From Amaranthus tricolor (Eukaryota; Streptophyta; Magnoliopsida; Caryophyllales; Amaranthaceae): a stretch of 64,000 nucleotides of DNA. The translations under genes were made by a program, and so were the position numbers. A model generated the notes under the pieces. It had not been told where the DNA came from. It made no database searches and saw only the letters and a list, made by a program, of their open reading frames with translations. The stretch lies in contig NC_080049.1 of NCBI RefSeq assembly GCF_026212465.1, forward strand, positions 4,303,362 through 4,367,361, written 5' to 3'. This document shows positions 1 through 13,200 of the stretch, one piece after another. Numbering within the stretch: the first letter of the stretch is position 1; each line of letters starts with the position of its first letter.

Positions 1-1530
1 AAAGCTCAACTTAACACGTAATTTCTAGCATATGACTATGATTTTCTATTCTAACAACTTCAACATAATAATGTATACCAAATACTGTTGTGTGCCAACT
101 TGCGTACAAAACAAACCAAGTTTGAGCTACTTTATGTGCAAAACTGAAAAAAATGCTTAAAAACACATAAAATCGCAACTAAACACGTAATTTCTAGCAT
201 ATGACTATGATTTTCAATTCTAACCACTTCATCACAATAATATATACTAAATAGTGTTATGTGCCAAGTTGCGTGCAAAACAAACCAAGTTTGAACTAGT
301 TTATGCCCAAAAGTGGCAAAAAAAACTCATAAAAACCCTTAAAAGCTCAACTTAACACGTAATTTCTAGCATATGACTATGATTTTCTATTCTAACCACT
401 TCAACACAATAATATATATACCAAATAGTGTTGTGTGCCAAGTTACATGCAAAACAAACCAAGTATGAGCTACTTTATGCGTAAAAGTGCCAAAAACGCT
501 TAAAACCCCTTAAAATCGCAACTTAACACGCAATTTTTATTATATGACTATGATTTTCAATTCTAACCACATCAACACAATAATATAAACCAAATAGTGT
601 TTTGTGTCATGTAACATGGAAAATAAACCAAGTTTGAGCTACTTTATGCGTAAAAGTGGCAAAAACGCTTAAAAACCCTAAAAATCGCAGCTTAACACGC
701 AATTTTTATTATATGACTATGATTTTCAATTCTAAACACTTTAACACAATAATATATACCAAATAGTGTTGTGTGCCAAGTTTTGTGCAAAACAAACCAA
801 GTTTGAGCTACTTTATGCGCAAAAGTGGCAAAAACGCATAAAAACACTTAAAATCGTAACTTAACACGTAATTTCTAGCGTATGACTATGATTTTAAATT
901 CTAACCACTTCAACACAATAATATATACCAAATGGTGTTGTGTGCCAAGTTTCGTGCAAAACAAACCAAGTTTGAACTACGTTATGCCCAAAAGTGGAGA
1001 AAAAACTCATAAAAACCCTTAAAAGCTCAACTTAACACGTAATTTCTAGCATATGACTTTGATTTTCTATTATAACCACTTCAACATAATAATGTATACC
1101 AAATACTGTTGTGTGCCAAGTTGCATGCAAAACAAAGCAAGTTTGAGCTATTTTATGTACAAAAGTGGCAAAAATGCTTACAAACCCTTAAAATCGCAAC
1201 TTAACATGTAATTTCTAGCATATGACTATGATTTTCAATTCTAACCACTTCAATACAATAATATTAACTAAACAGTGTTGTGTTTCAAGTTTGGTGTAAA
1301 ACAAACCAAGTTTGAGCTACTTTATGCGCAAAAGTGGCAAAAACGCTTAAAAACCCTTTAAAAGCTCAACCTAACACGTAATTTCTAGCATATGATTATG
1401 AATTTCAATTCTAACCACTTCAACACAATAACATTTACATAATAGTGTTGTGTGCCAAGTTTCGTGCAAAACAAACCAAGTTTGAGCTACTTTATGCCCA
1501 AAAGTGGCAAAAAAACTCATAAAACCCTTA
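1..1530. repeat. HOR unit 1 (m1-m9)
   Basis: First full nine-monomer unit. Monomer starts fall near 1, 171, 342, 513, 683, 853, 1023, 1192 and 1362. It differs from unit 2 mainly by scattered single bases, so the units are far closer to each other than neighbouring monomers are. That is the defining mark of a higher-order repeat. Confidence 0.85.
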
Positions 1531-3061
1531 AAAGCTCAACTTAACACGTAATTTCTAGCATATGACTATGATTTTCTATTCTAACAACTTCAACATAATA
1601 ATGTATACCAAATAGTGTTGTGTGCCAACTTGCGTACAAAACAAACCAAGTTTGAGCTACTTTATGTGCAAAACTGACAAAAATGCTTAAGAACACATAA
1701 AATCGTAACTAAACACGTAATTTCTAGCATATGACTATGATTTTCAATTCTAACCACTTCATCACAATAATATATACTAAATAGTGTTATGTGCCAAGTT
1801 GCGTGCAAAACAAACCAAGTTTGAACTAGTTTATGCCCAAAAGTGGCAAAAAAAACTCATAAAAACCCTTAAAAGCTCAACTTAACACGTAATTTCTAGC
1901 ATATGACTATGATTTTCTATTCTAACCACTTCAACACAATAATATATATACCAAATAGTGTTGGTGTCCCAAGTTACATGCAAAACAAACCAAGTATGAG
2001 CTACTTTATGCGTAAAAGTGCCAAAAACGCTTATAACCCCTTAAAATCGCAACTTAACACGCAATTTTTATTATGTGACTATGATTTCAATTTTAACCAC
2101 ATCAACATAATAATATAAACCAAATAGTGTTTTGTGTCATGTAACATGTAAAATAAACCAAGTTTGAGCTACTTTATGCGTAAAAGTGGCAAAAACGCTT
2201 AAATACCCTTAAAATCGCAGCTTAACACGCAATTTTTATTATATGACTATGATTTTCAATTCTAAACACTTTAACACAATAATATATACCAAATAGTGTT
2301 GTGTGCCAAGTTTTGTGCAAAACAAACCAAGTTTGAGCTACTTTATGCGCAAAAGTGGCAAAAACGCTTAAAAACACTTAAAATCGCAACTTAACACGTA
2401 ATTTCTAGCGTATGACTATGATTTTAAATTCTAACCACTTCAACACAATGATATATACCAAATGGTGTTGTGTGCCAAGTTTCGTGCAAAACAAACCAAG
2501 TTTGAACTACGTTATGCCCAAAAGTGGAGAAAAAACTCATAAAAACCCTTAAAAGCTCAACTTAACACGTAATTTCTAGCATATGACTTTGATTTTCTAT
2601 TATAACCACTTCAACATAATAATGTATACCAAATACTGTTGTGTGCCAAGTTGCATGCAAAACAAACCAAGTTTGTGCTACTTTATGCACAAAAGTGGTA
2701 AAAATGCTTACAAACCCTTAAAATCGCAACTTAACATGTAATTTCTAGCATATGACTATGATTTTCAATTCTAACCACTTCAATACAATAATATTAACTA
2801 AACAGTGTTGTGTTTCAAGTTTGGTGTAAAACAAACCAAGTTTGAGCTACTTTATGCGCAAAAGTGGCAAAAACGCTTAAAAACCTTTTAAAAGCTCAAC
2901 CTAACACGTAATTTCTAGCATATGATTATGAATTTCAATTCTAACCACTTCAACACAATAACATTTACATAATAGTGTTGTGTGCCAAGTTTCGTGCAAA
3001 ACAAACCAAGTTTGAGCTACTTTATGCCCAAAAGTGGCAAAAAAACTCATAAAAACCCTTA
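1531..3061. repeat. HOR unit 2 (m1-m9)
   Basis: Second full unit, with the same nine types in the same order as unit 1. Private changes include TGTTGGTGTCCCAAG in m3 and ATTATGTGACTATG in m4. Confidence 0.85.
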
Positions 3062-4592
3062 AAAGCTCAACTTAACACGTAATTTCTAGCATATGACTAT
3101 GATTTTCTATTCTAACAACTTCAACATAATAATGTATACCAAATACTGTTGTGTGCCAACTTGCGTACAAAACAAACCAAGTTTGAGCTACTTTATGTGC
3201 AAAACTGACAAAAATGCTTAAAAACACATAAAATCGCAACTAAACACGTAATTTCTAGCATATGACTATGATTTTCAATTCTAACCACTTCATCAAAATA
3301 ATATATACTAAATAGTGTTATGTGCCAAGTTGCGTGCAAAACAAACCAAGTTTGAACTAGTTTATGCCCAAAAGTGGCAAAAAAACTCATAAAAACCCTT
3401 AAAAGCTCAACTTAACACGTAATTTCTAGCATATGACTATAATTTTCTATTCTAACCACTTCAACACAATAATATATATACCAAATAGTATTGTGTGCCA
3501 AGTTACATGCAAAACAAACCAAGTATGAGCTACTTTATGCGTAAAAGTGCCAAAAAACGCTTATAACCCCTTAAAATCGCAACTTAACACGCAATTTTTA
3601 TTATATGACTATGATTTTCAATTCTAACCACATCAACACAATAATATAAACCAAATAGTGTTTTGTGTCATTAAACATGCAAAATAAACCATGTTTGAGC
3701 TACTTTATGCGTAAAAGTGGCAAAAAACGCTTAAAAACCCTTAAAATCGCAGCTTAACACGCAATTTTTATTAAATGACTATGATTTTCAATTCTAAACA
3801 CTTTAACACAATAATATATACCAAATAGTGTTGTGTGCCAAGTTTTGTGCAAAACAAACCAAGTTTAAGCTACTTTATGCGCAAAAGTGGCAAAAACGCA
3901 TAAAAACACTTAAAACGTAACTTAACACGTAATTTCTAGCGTATGACTATGATTTTAAATTCTAACCACTTCAACACAATAATATATACCAAATGGTGTT
4001 GTGTGACAAGTTTCGTGCAAAACAAACCAAGTTTGAACTACGTTATGCCCAAAAGTGGAGAAAAAACTCATAAAAACCCTTAAAAGCTCAACTTAACACG
4101 TAATTTCTAGCATATGACTTTGATTTTCTATTATAACCACTTCAACATAATAATGTATACCAAATATTGTTGTGTGCCAAGTTGCATGCAAAACAAACCA
4201 AGTTTGAGCTATTTTATGCACAAAAGTGGCAAAAATGCTTACAAACCCTTAAAATCGCAACTTAACATGTAATTTCTAGCATATGACTATGATTTTCAAT
4301 TCTAACCACTTCAATACAATAATATTAACTAAACAGTGTTGTGTTTCAAGTTTGGTGTAAAACAAACCAAGTTTGAGCTACTTTATGCGCAAAGGTGGCA
4401 AAAACGCTTAAAAACCCTTTAAAAGCTCAACCTAACACGTAATTTCTAGCATATGATTATGAATTTCAATTCTAACCACTTCAACACAATAACATTTACA
4501 TAATAGTGTTGTGTGCCAAGTTTCGTGCAAAACAAACCAAGTTTGAGCTACTTTATGCCCAAAAGTGGCAAAAAAAACTCATAAAACCCTTA
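3062..4592. repeat. HOR unit 3 (m1-m9)
   Basis: Third full unit in the same order. Private changes include TAGTATTGTGTGCC in m3 and ATTAAATGACTATG in m5. Confidence 0.85.
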
Positions 4593-5101
4593 AAAGCTCA
4601 ACTTAACACGTAATTTCTAGCATATGACTATGATTTTCTATTCTAAAAAATTCAACATAATAATGTATACCAAATACTGTTGTGTGCCAACTTGCGTGCA
4701 AAACAAACCAAGTTTGAGCTACTTTATGTGCAAAACTGACAAAAATGCTTAAAAACACATAAAATCGCAACTAAACACGTAATTTCTAGCATATGACTAT
4801 GATTTTCAATTCTAACCACTTCATCACAATAATATATACTAAACAGTGTTGTGTTTCAAGTTTGGTGTAAAACAAACCAAGTTTGAGCTACTTTATGCGC
4901 AAAAGTAGCAAATGCTTAAAAACCCTTTAAAAGCTCAACCTAACACGTAATTTCTAGCATATGATTATGAATTTCAATTCTAACCACTTCAACACAATAA
5001 AATTTACATAATAGTGTTGTGTGCCAAGTTTCGTGCAAAAACAAACCAAGTTTGAACTACTTTATGCCCAAAAGTGGCAAAAAAACTCATAAAAACCCTT
5101 A
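4593..5101. repeat. Collapsed HOR unit: m1, hybrid m2/m8, m9
   Basis: Only three monomers long (about 509 bp). The middle monomer begins as m2 (CACTTCATCACAATA) and then, after TATATACTAAA, continues as m8 (CAGTGTTGTGTTTCAAG, TTTGGTG), followed by m9. The switch lies near 4835-4860. This is the product expected from an unequal exchange that removed six monomers while keeping monomer phase. Confidence 0.8.
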
Positions 5102-5807
5102 AAAGCTCAACTTAACACGTAATTTCTAGCATATGACTATGATTTTCTATTCTAACAACTTCAACATAATAATGTATACCAAATACTGTTGTGTGCCAAC
5201 TTGCGTACAAAACAAACCAAGTTTGAGCTACTTTATGTGCAAAACTGACAAAAATGCTTAAAAACACATAAAATCGCAACTAAACACGTAATTTCTAGCA
5301 TATGACTATGATTTTCAATTCTAACCACTTCATCACAATAATATATACAAAATAGTGTTATGTGCCAAGTTGCGTGCAAAACAAACCAAGTTTGAACTAG
5401 TTTATGCCCAAAAGTGGCAAAAAAACTCATAAAAACCCTTAAAAGCTCAACTTAACACGTAATTTCTAGCATATGACTATGATTTTCTATTCTAACCACT
5501 TAAACACAATAATATATATACCAAATAGTGTTGTGTGCCAAGTTACATGCAAAACAAACCAAGTATGAGCTACTTTATGCGTAAAAGTGCCAAAAACGCT
5601 TAAAACCCCTTAAAATCGCAACTTAACACGCAATTTTTATTATATGACTATGATTTTCAATTCTAACCACATCAACACAATAATATAAACCAAATAGTGT
5701 TTTGTGTCATGTAACATGTAAAATAAACAAGTTTGAGCTACTTTATGCGTAAAAGTGGCAAAAACGCTTAAAAACCCTTCAAATCGCAGCTTAACACACA
5801 ATTTTTA
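5102..5807. repeat. HOR unit 5, cut by the assembly gap (m1-m5 start)
   Basis: m1 to m4 are complete and the m5 start (CGCAGCTTAACACACAA) runs into the N run. The remaining types m5-m9 would be expected inside the gap if the unit were intact. Confidence 0.8.
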
Positions 5808-5907
5808 NNNNNNNNNNNNNNNNNNNNNNNNNNNNNNNNNNNNNNNNNNNNNNNNNNNNNNNNNNNNNNNNNNNNNNNNNNNNNNNNNNNNNNNNNNNNN
5901 NNNNNNN
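5808..5907. other. Assembly gap (100 N)
   Basis: Exactly 100 N, the usual placeholder for a gap of unknown size. Block A HOR organisation ends on its left and more diverged block B monomers begin on its right, so an unknown amount of satellite may be missing and the join may not be physically adjacent. Confidence 0.99.
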
Positions 5908-8900
5908 GCAAAAACGCTTAAAAACCCTTAAAGTCGCAAACTTAACAAGTAATTTCTATCATATGACTACGATTTCAATTCTAACCCACTTCACACAATA
6001 AAAAATAACAAATAGTGTTGTGTGCGAAGTTTCGTGCAAAACAACCAAGTTTGAGCTACCTTAATGCGCAAAAGTGGCATAAAACGCAAAAAAACCCTTA
6101 AAAGCTCAACTTAACACGTAATTTCTAGCATATGACTATGATTTTCAATTCTAAACACTTCAACACAATAATAATATACCAAATAGTGTTGTGTGCCATG
6201 TTTCTTACAAAAAATCAAAGTTTGAGCTAATTTATGCGCAAAAGTGGAAAAAAACACTTAAAAAACCTTAAAATCGCAACTTAACTCGTAATTTCTAGCA
6301 TATGACTATGATGTTCAATTCCAAACCACTTCAACACAATAATATATGCCAAACAGTGTTGTGTGCCTAGTTTGGTGCAAAACAAACCTAGTTTCAGCTA
6401 CTTTATGCGAAAAAGTGGCAAAAAACGCTTAAAAAACCATAAAATCGCAATTTAACACGTAATTTCTAGCATATGACTAGATTTTCAATTCTACACACTT
6501 CAACACAATAATATATACCAAATAGTGTGTGTGCCAAGTTTACATGCAAACAAACCAAGTTTGAGCTACTTTATGCGCAAAAGTGGCAAAAACGCTTAAA
6601 AACTCTTAAAATCGCAACTTCACACGCAATTTCTATCATATGACTATGATTTTAAATTCTAACCACTTCAACACAATAATATATACCAAATAGTGTTTTT
6701 GTTCCAAGTTTCGTGCAAAATAAACCAAGTTTGAGCTACTTTATGCTCAAAAGTGGAAAAAAAAACTCTTAAAAACCCTTAAAAGCTAAACTTAACACGT
6801 AATTTCTAGCATATGGCTTTGATTTTCTATCTAACCATTTCAACATAATAATGTATACCAAATACTGTTGTGTGCCAAGTTGCGGGCAAAACAAACCAAG
6901 TTTGAACTACTTTATGCCCAAAGTTGGCAAAAAACTCTTAAAAACCCTTAAAAGCACAACTTAACACGTAATTTCTAGCATATGACTATGATTTTCTATT
7001 CTAACCACTTCAAAACTATTATACACCAAATTGTGTTGTGCGCCAAGTTCGTGGAAAACAAACAAAGTTAGAGCTACTTTATGCGCAAAAGTGGCAAAAC
7101 GCTTAAAAACCCTTAAAATCGCAACTGAACACGTAATTTCTACAATATGACTATTATTTTCAATTCTAACCACTTTAACACAATAATATATACCAAACAG
7201 TGTTGTGTGCCAAGTTTGGTGCAAAATAAACCAAGTTTGAGCTACTTTATGCGTAAAAGAGTAAAAACGCTTAAAAACCCTTAAAAGCTCAACTTAACAC
7301 GTAATTTCTAGCACATGAATATAATTTTCAATTCTAACCACTTCAACACAATAATATATACAAAATAGTGTTGTGTGCCACGTTTCGTGCAAAACAAACC
7401 AAGTTTGAGCTACTTTATTCCCAAAAGTGGAAAAAAAAAAACTCATTAAAACCATTAAAAGCTAAATTTAACACATAATTTTTAGCATATGACTATAAAT
7501 TTTCTATTCTAACCACTTCAACATATAATGTATTCCAAATACTGTTGTGTGTCAAGTTGCGTTCAAAACAAACCAAGTTTGAGCTACTTTATGTGCAAAA
7601 GTGGCAAAAACGCTTAAAAACACTTAAAATCGAAACTTAACACGTAATTTCTAGCATAAGACTATTATTTTTAATTCTAAACACTTCAACACAATAATAT
7701 ATACCAAACAGTAGTGTGTGCCAAGTAAGGTGCAAAACAAACCAAGTTTGAGCTACTTTATGTGCAAAAGTGGTAAAAACGCTAAAAACCCTTAAAACCA
7801 TAACTTAAGACGTAATTTCTTGCATATGACTATGATTATCAATTCTAACCCCTTCAACACAATAATATATACCCAATAGTGTTGTTGGCCAAGATTCGTG
7901 CAAAATAAACCAAGTTTGAGCTACTTTATGCGCAAAAGTGGCAAAAACGCTTAAAAACCCTTAAAATCACAACTTAACACGTAATTTCTAGCATATGACT
8001 ATGATTTCAATTCTAATCATTTCAACACAATAATATATACCAATAGTGTTGTGTGCCACGTTTCGTGCAAAACAAACCAACTTTGAGCTACTTTATGCGC
8101 AAATTGGAAAATACGCTTAAAAACCGTTAAAATCGTAACTTAACGCGTATTTCGAGCATATGACTATGATTTTCAGTTCTAACCACTTCAACACAATAAT
8201 ATATACCCAAAAGTGTTGTGCCAAGATTCGTGCAAAAAAAACCAAGTTTGAGCTACTTTATGCGCAAAAGTGGCAAAAATGCTTAAAAACCCTTAAAATC
8301 GCAACTTATCACGTAATTTCTAGCATACGACTATGATTTTCAGTTCTAACCATTTCAACACAATAATATTTACCAAATAGTGTCGTGTGCCAAGTTTCGT
8401 GCAAAATAAAGCAAGTTTGAGCTACTTAATGCGCAAATGTGGCAAAAACGCTTAAAAACCCTTAAAAGCTCAACTTAACACGTAATTTCTAGCGTATGAC
8501 TATGATTTTCAATTCTAACCACTCAACACAATAATATACCAAATAGTGTTACGAGCCAAGTTTCATACAAAAAAATCCAAGTTTGAGCTAATTTATGCGC
8601 AAAAGTGGAAAAAACACTTAAAAACCCTTAAAATCGCAACTTAACTCGTAATTTCTAGCATATGACTATGATGTTCAATTCTAACCACTTCAACACAATA
8701 AAATGTACCAAACAGTGTTGTGTGCCTAGTTTGGTGCAAAACAAACCAAGTTTGAGCTACTTTATGCGCAAAAGTAGCAATAACGCTTAAAACCCTTAAA
8801 ATCGCAACTTACACGTAATTTCTAACATATGAATATGATTTTCAATTCTAACCACTTCAACACAATAATATATAACAAATAGTGTTGTGTGCCAAGTTAC

Positions 8901-10299
8901 ATGCAAAACCAACCAAGTTTGAGCTACTTTATGCGCAAAAGTGGCAAAAACGTTTAAAAACCCTTAAATCGCAACTTAACACGCAATTTCTATCATATGA
9001 CTATGATTTTCAATTCTAACCACTTCAAATTTATAATGAATACCAAATACCGTTGTGTGCCAAGTTGCGTGCAAAACAAACCAGTTTGAGCTACTTTATA
9101 CGCAAAAGTGGCAAAAACGCTTACAAACCCTTAAAATCGCAACTAAACACGTAATTTCTAGCATATGACTATGATTTTCAATTTTATCCACTTCTTCAAA
9201 TAATATATACCAAATAGTGTTGTGTATTATGTTTCGTGCAAAACAAACCAAGTTGTTCACTTTGTGTGCAACAGTGGCAAAATGCTTAAAAACCCATAAA
9301 ATCGCAACTTAAGACCATAATTTTTAGCATATGACTATGATTTTCAATTCTAAGCTTTCAACACAATAATATATACTAAATAGTGTTGTGTGCCAAGTTT
9401 AGTGCAAAAAAAACCAAAGTTGAGCTACTTTAAGCGCAAAAGTGGAAAAAACGCTTAAAACCCTTAAAATTGTAACTTAACGCGTAATTTCTAGCATATG
9501 ACTATGATTTTCAATTCTAACCACTTAAACACAATAATATATACCCAAAAGTGTTGTGTGCCAAGATTCGTGCAAAACAAACCAAGTTTGAGCTACTTTA
9601 TTCGCAAAAGTTGCAAAAACGCTTAAAAACCCTTAAAATCGCAACTTAACACGTAATTTCTAGAATATGACTATGATTGTCAATTCTAATCACTTCAACA
9701 AAATAATATATACGAAATAGTTTTGTGTGCCAAATTACATGCAAAACCAACCAATTTTGAGCTACTTTATGCGCAAAAGTGGCAAAAAACGCTTAAAAAA
9801 CCCTTAAAATCGCAACTTAACACGTGAGTTCTATCATATGACTATTATTTTCAATTCTAACCACTTCAACACAATAATATATACTAAATAGTGTTGTGTG
9901 CCAAGTTTCGTGCAAAACAAACCAAGTTTGGAGCTACTTTATGCCCAAAAGTGGCAAAAAAAACTCATAAAACCCTTAAAAGCTCAACTTAACACGTAAT
10001 TTCTAGCATAGACTATGATTTTCTATTCTATCCATTTCAACATAATAATGTATACCAAATACTGTTATGTGCCAAGTTGCGTGCAAAACAAAACAAGTTT
10101 GAGATACTTTATGCGCAAAAGTGGGGAAAAACGCTTACAAACCCTTAAAATCGCAACTTAACACGTAATTTCTAGCACATGACTATGATTTTTCAATTTT
10201 AACCACTTCAACACAATAATATATACCAAATTTTGTAGTGTGCCAAGTTTCTTACTAAACAAACCAAGTTTGACCTACTTTATGCGCAAAAGTGGCATA

Positions 10300-13200
10300 A
10301 ACGCTTAAAAACCCTGAAAATCGCGTCTTAACACGTAATTTCTAGCATATGACTATAGGTTTTCAATTCTAACGACTTCAACACAATAATATATACCAAA
10401 TAGTGTTGTGTGCCAAGTACATGCAAAACAAACCAAGTTTGAGCTACTTATGTACAAAAGTGGCAAAAACACTTAAAAACCCTTAAAATCGCAACTTAAC
10501 ACGCAATTTCTATCATATGAGTATGATTTTCAATTCTAACCACTTCAACACAATAATATATACCAAACAGTGTTATGTGCCAAGTTTGGTGCAAAACAAA
10601 CCAAGTTTGAGCGACTTTATGCGCAAAAGTGGCAAAAACGCTTAAAAACCCTTAAAATTGCAACTTAACACGTAATTTCTAGCATATTACTATGATTTTC
10701 ATTTCTAACCATTTCAACACAATAATATTATCAAACAATGTTTTGACCCATGTTTGAAGCAAAATAAACCAAGTTTGAGCTATTTTATGCGAAAAAGTGG
10801 CAAAAACGCTTAAACAACCCTTAAAATCGAAACTTAACAACGTAATTTCTAGCATATGACTTTGATTTTAAATTCTAACCACTTCAACACAATAATATAT
10901 ATCAAAAAATTTTATGTGCCAAGTTGTGCAAAACAAACCATGTTTAAGCTACTTTATGCGCAAAAGTGGCAAAAACGCTTAAACCCTTAAATCGTGACTT
11001 AGCAAGTAATTTCTAGCATATGACTATGATTTTCAATTCTAACAACTTCAACACAATAATATATACCAAACAGTGTTGTGTGCCATGTTGGTGCAAAACA
11101 AACCATGTTTGAGCTACTTTATGCCCAAAAGTGGCAAAAACACTTAAAAACCCTTAAAATCGCAACTTAACACGCAATTTCTATCATATGAGTATGATTT
11201 TCAATTCTAACCACTTCAACACAATAATATATACCAAAAAAATGTTATCTGCCAAGTTTGGTGCAAAACAAACCAAGTTTGAGCTACTTTATGCGCAAAA
11301 GTGGCAAAAACGCTTAAAAACCCTTAAAATCGCAACTTAACACGTAATTTTCTAGCATATTACTATGATTTTCATTTCTAACCATTTCAACACAATAATA
11401 ATATCAAACAATGTTTTGACCCAAGTTTGAAGCAAAATAAACCAAGTTTGAGCTATTTTATGCGCAAAAGTGGCAAAAACGCTTAAACAACCTTAAAATC
11501 GGAACTTACACGTAATTTCTAGCATATGAATTTGATTTTCAATTCGAACCACTTCAACACAATAATCTATATCAAAAAATTTTAGTGTGCCAAGTTTGGT
11601 GCAAAACAAACAATGTTTAAGCTACTTTATGCGCAAAAGTGGCAAAAACGCTTAAACCCTTAAAATCGTAACTTAGCAAGTAATTTATAGCATATGACTA
11701 TGATTTTCAATTCTAACAACTTCAACACTATAATATATACCAAACAGTGTTGTGTGCCCATATTTGGTGCAAAACAAACCATGTTTGAGCTACTTTATGC
11801 CCAAAAGTGGCAAAACGCTTAAAACCCTTAAAAGCTCAACTTAACACGTAATTTCTAACATATGACTATGATTTTCAATTCTAACCACTTCAACAAAATA
11901 ATATATACCCAATAGTTTTGTGTGCCAAGATTCGTGCAAAACAAACCAACTTTGAGCTACTTTATGCGCAAAAGTGGTAAAAACGCTTAAAAACGCTTAA
12001 AATCGCAATTTAACACGTAATTTCTAGAATATGACTATGATTTTCAATTCTAACGACTTCAACACAATAATATATACCAAATAGTGTTGTGTGCCAAGTT
12101 ACATGCAAAACAAACCAAGTTTGAGCTACTTTATGTGCAAAAGTGGCAAAAAACACTTAAAAACCCTTAAAATCGCAACTTAACACGCAATTTCTATCAT
12201 ATGAGTATGATTTTCAATTCTAACCACTTCAATACAATAATATATACCAAACACTTTTTTGAGCCCAAGTTTGAAGCAAAATAAACCAAGTTTGAGCTAT
12301 TTTTATGCGCAAAAGTGGGAAAAAAGCTTAAACAACCGTTAAAATCGAACTTAACATGTAATTTCTAGCATATGACTATGATTTTCAATTCTAACCACTT
12401 CAACACAATAATATATATCAAAAAATTTTATGTACCAACTTTGGTGCAAAACAAACCATGTTTGAGCTACTTGATGCGCAAAAGTGGCAAAAAGCCTTAA
12501 AAACACTTAAAATCGCAACTTAACACGTAATTTCTAGCATATGCTTATGATTTTCAATTCTTACCATTTCAACACAATAATATATACCAAATAGTGTTGT
12601 GTGCCAAGTTTTCGTGCAAAAAAAACCAAGTTTTAGCTACTTTATGCGCAAAAGTTGAAAAAACGCTTAAAAACCCTTAAAATTGTAACTTAGCACGTAA
12701 TTTCTAGCATATGACTATGATTTTCAATTCTAACAACTTCAACACAATAATATATACCAAACAGTGTTGTGTGCCATGTTTGGTGCAAAACAAACCATGT
12801 TTGAGCTACTTAATGCCCAAAAGTGGCAAAAAACGCTTAAAAACCCTTAAAAGCTCAACTTAATACGTAATTTCTAGCATATGACTATGATTTTCAATTC
12901 TAACCACTTCAACACAATAATATATACCCAATAGTGTTGGTGTGCCAAGATCGTGCAAAACAAACCAACTTTGAGCTACTTTATGTGCAAAAAGTGGCAA
13001 AAACGCTTAAAAACGCTTAAAATCGCAACTTAACACGTAATTTCTAGAATATGACTATGATTTTCAATTCTAACCACTTCAACAAAATAATATATATCAA
13101 ACAATGTTATGTGCCACGTTTGGTGCAAAACAAACCATGTTTGAGCTACTTTATGCGCAAAAGTGGCAAAAAGCTTAAAAACCCTTAAAAGCTCACTTAA

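Larger units (their letters stand above)
1..5807. repeat. Satellite block A: ~170-bp monomers in a 9-monomer higher-order repeat
   Basis: Head-to-tail satellite. Each monomer carries the anchors CTTAACACGTAATTTCTAGC, ATATGACTATGATTTTC, CACTTCAACACAATAAT, GTGTTGTGTGCCAAGTTTCG and CAAAACAAACCAAGTTTGAG at about 170-bp spacing. Nine types recur in fixed order. m1 has TATTCTAACAACTTC and GTGCAAAACTG; m2 CACTTCATCACAATA; m3 AATATATATACC and AGTATGAGC; m4 CGCAATTTTTATTATATG with CCACATCAAC; m5 AAACACTTTAACAC; m6 TAGCGTATGAC with ATTTTAAATTC; m7 CTATTATAACC; m8 AACATGTAATTTC with CAATACAATAATATTAAC; m9 CCTAACACG with GATTATGAATTTC. Units start near 1, 1531, 3062, 4593 and 5102. The size and organisation fit a centromeric satellite, but location is an inference. 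Confidence 0.93.

Noticed and set aside
671..682. Telomere-like AAACCCTAAA in a monomer (also near 18075, 58261 and 61683)
   Set aside because: It is the normal AAACCCTTAAA of the monomer minus one T. The copies are isolated and not tandem, so they are not interstitial telomere repeats.
1903..2118. Plus-strand reading frames in the satellite (also 63364-63567)
   Set aside because: They lie wholly within tandem monomers, start at repeat-borne ATGs and show no conserved protein.
3193..3390. Short minus-strand reading frames in the satellite (also near 5233, 6961, 21525, 42342, 51486, 57931, 61533) with similar peptides
   Set aside because: They are the reverse complement of satellite monomers read by chance. 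Similar peptides arise because the DNA repeats. The 170-bp period is not a multiple of three, there are no domains, and small indels break them freely.
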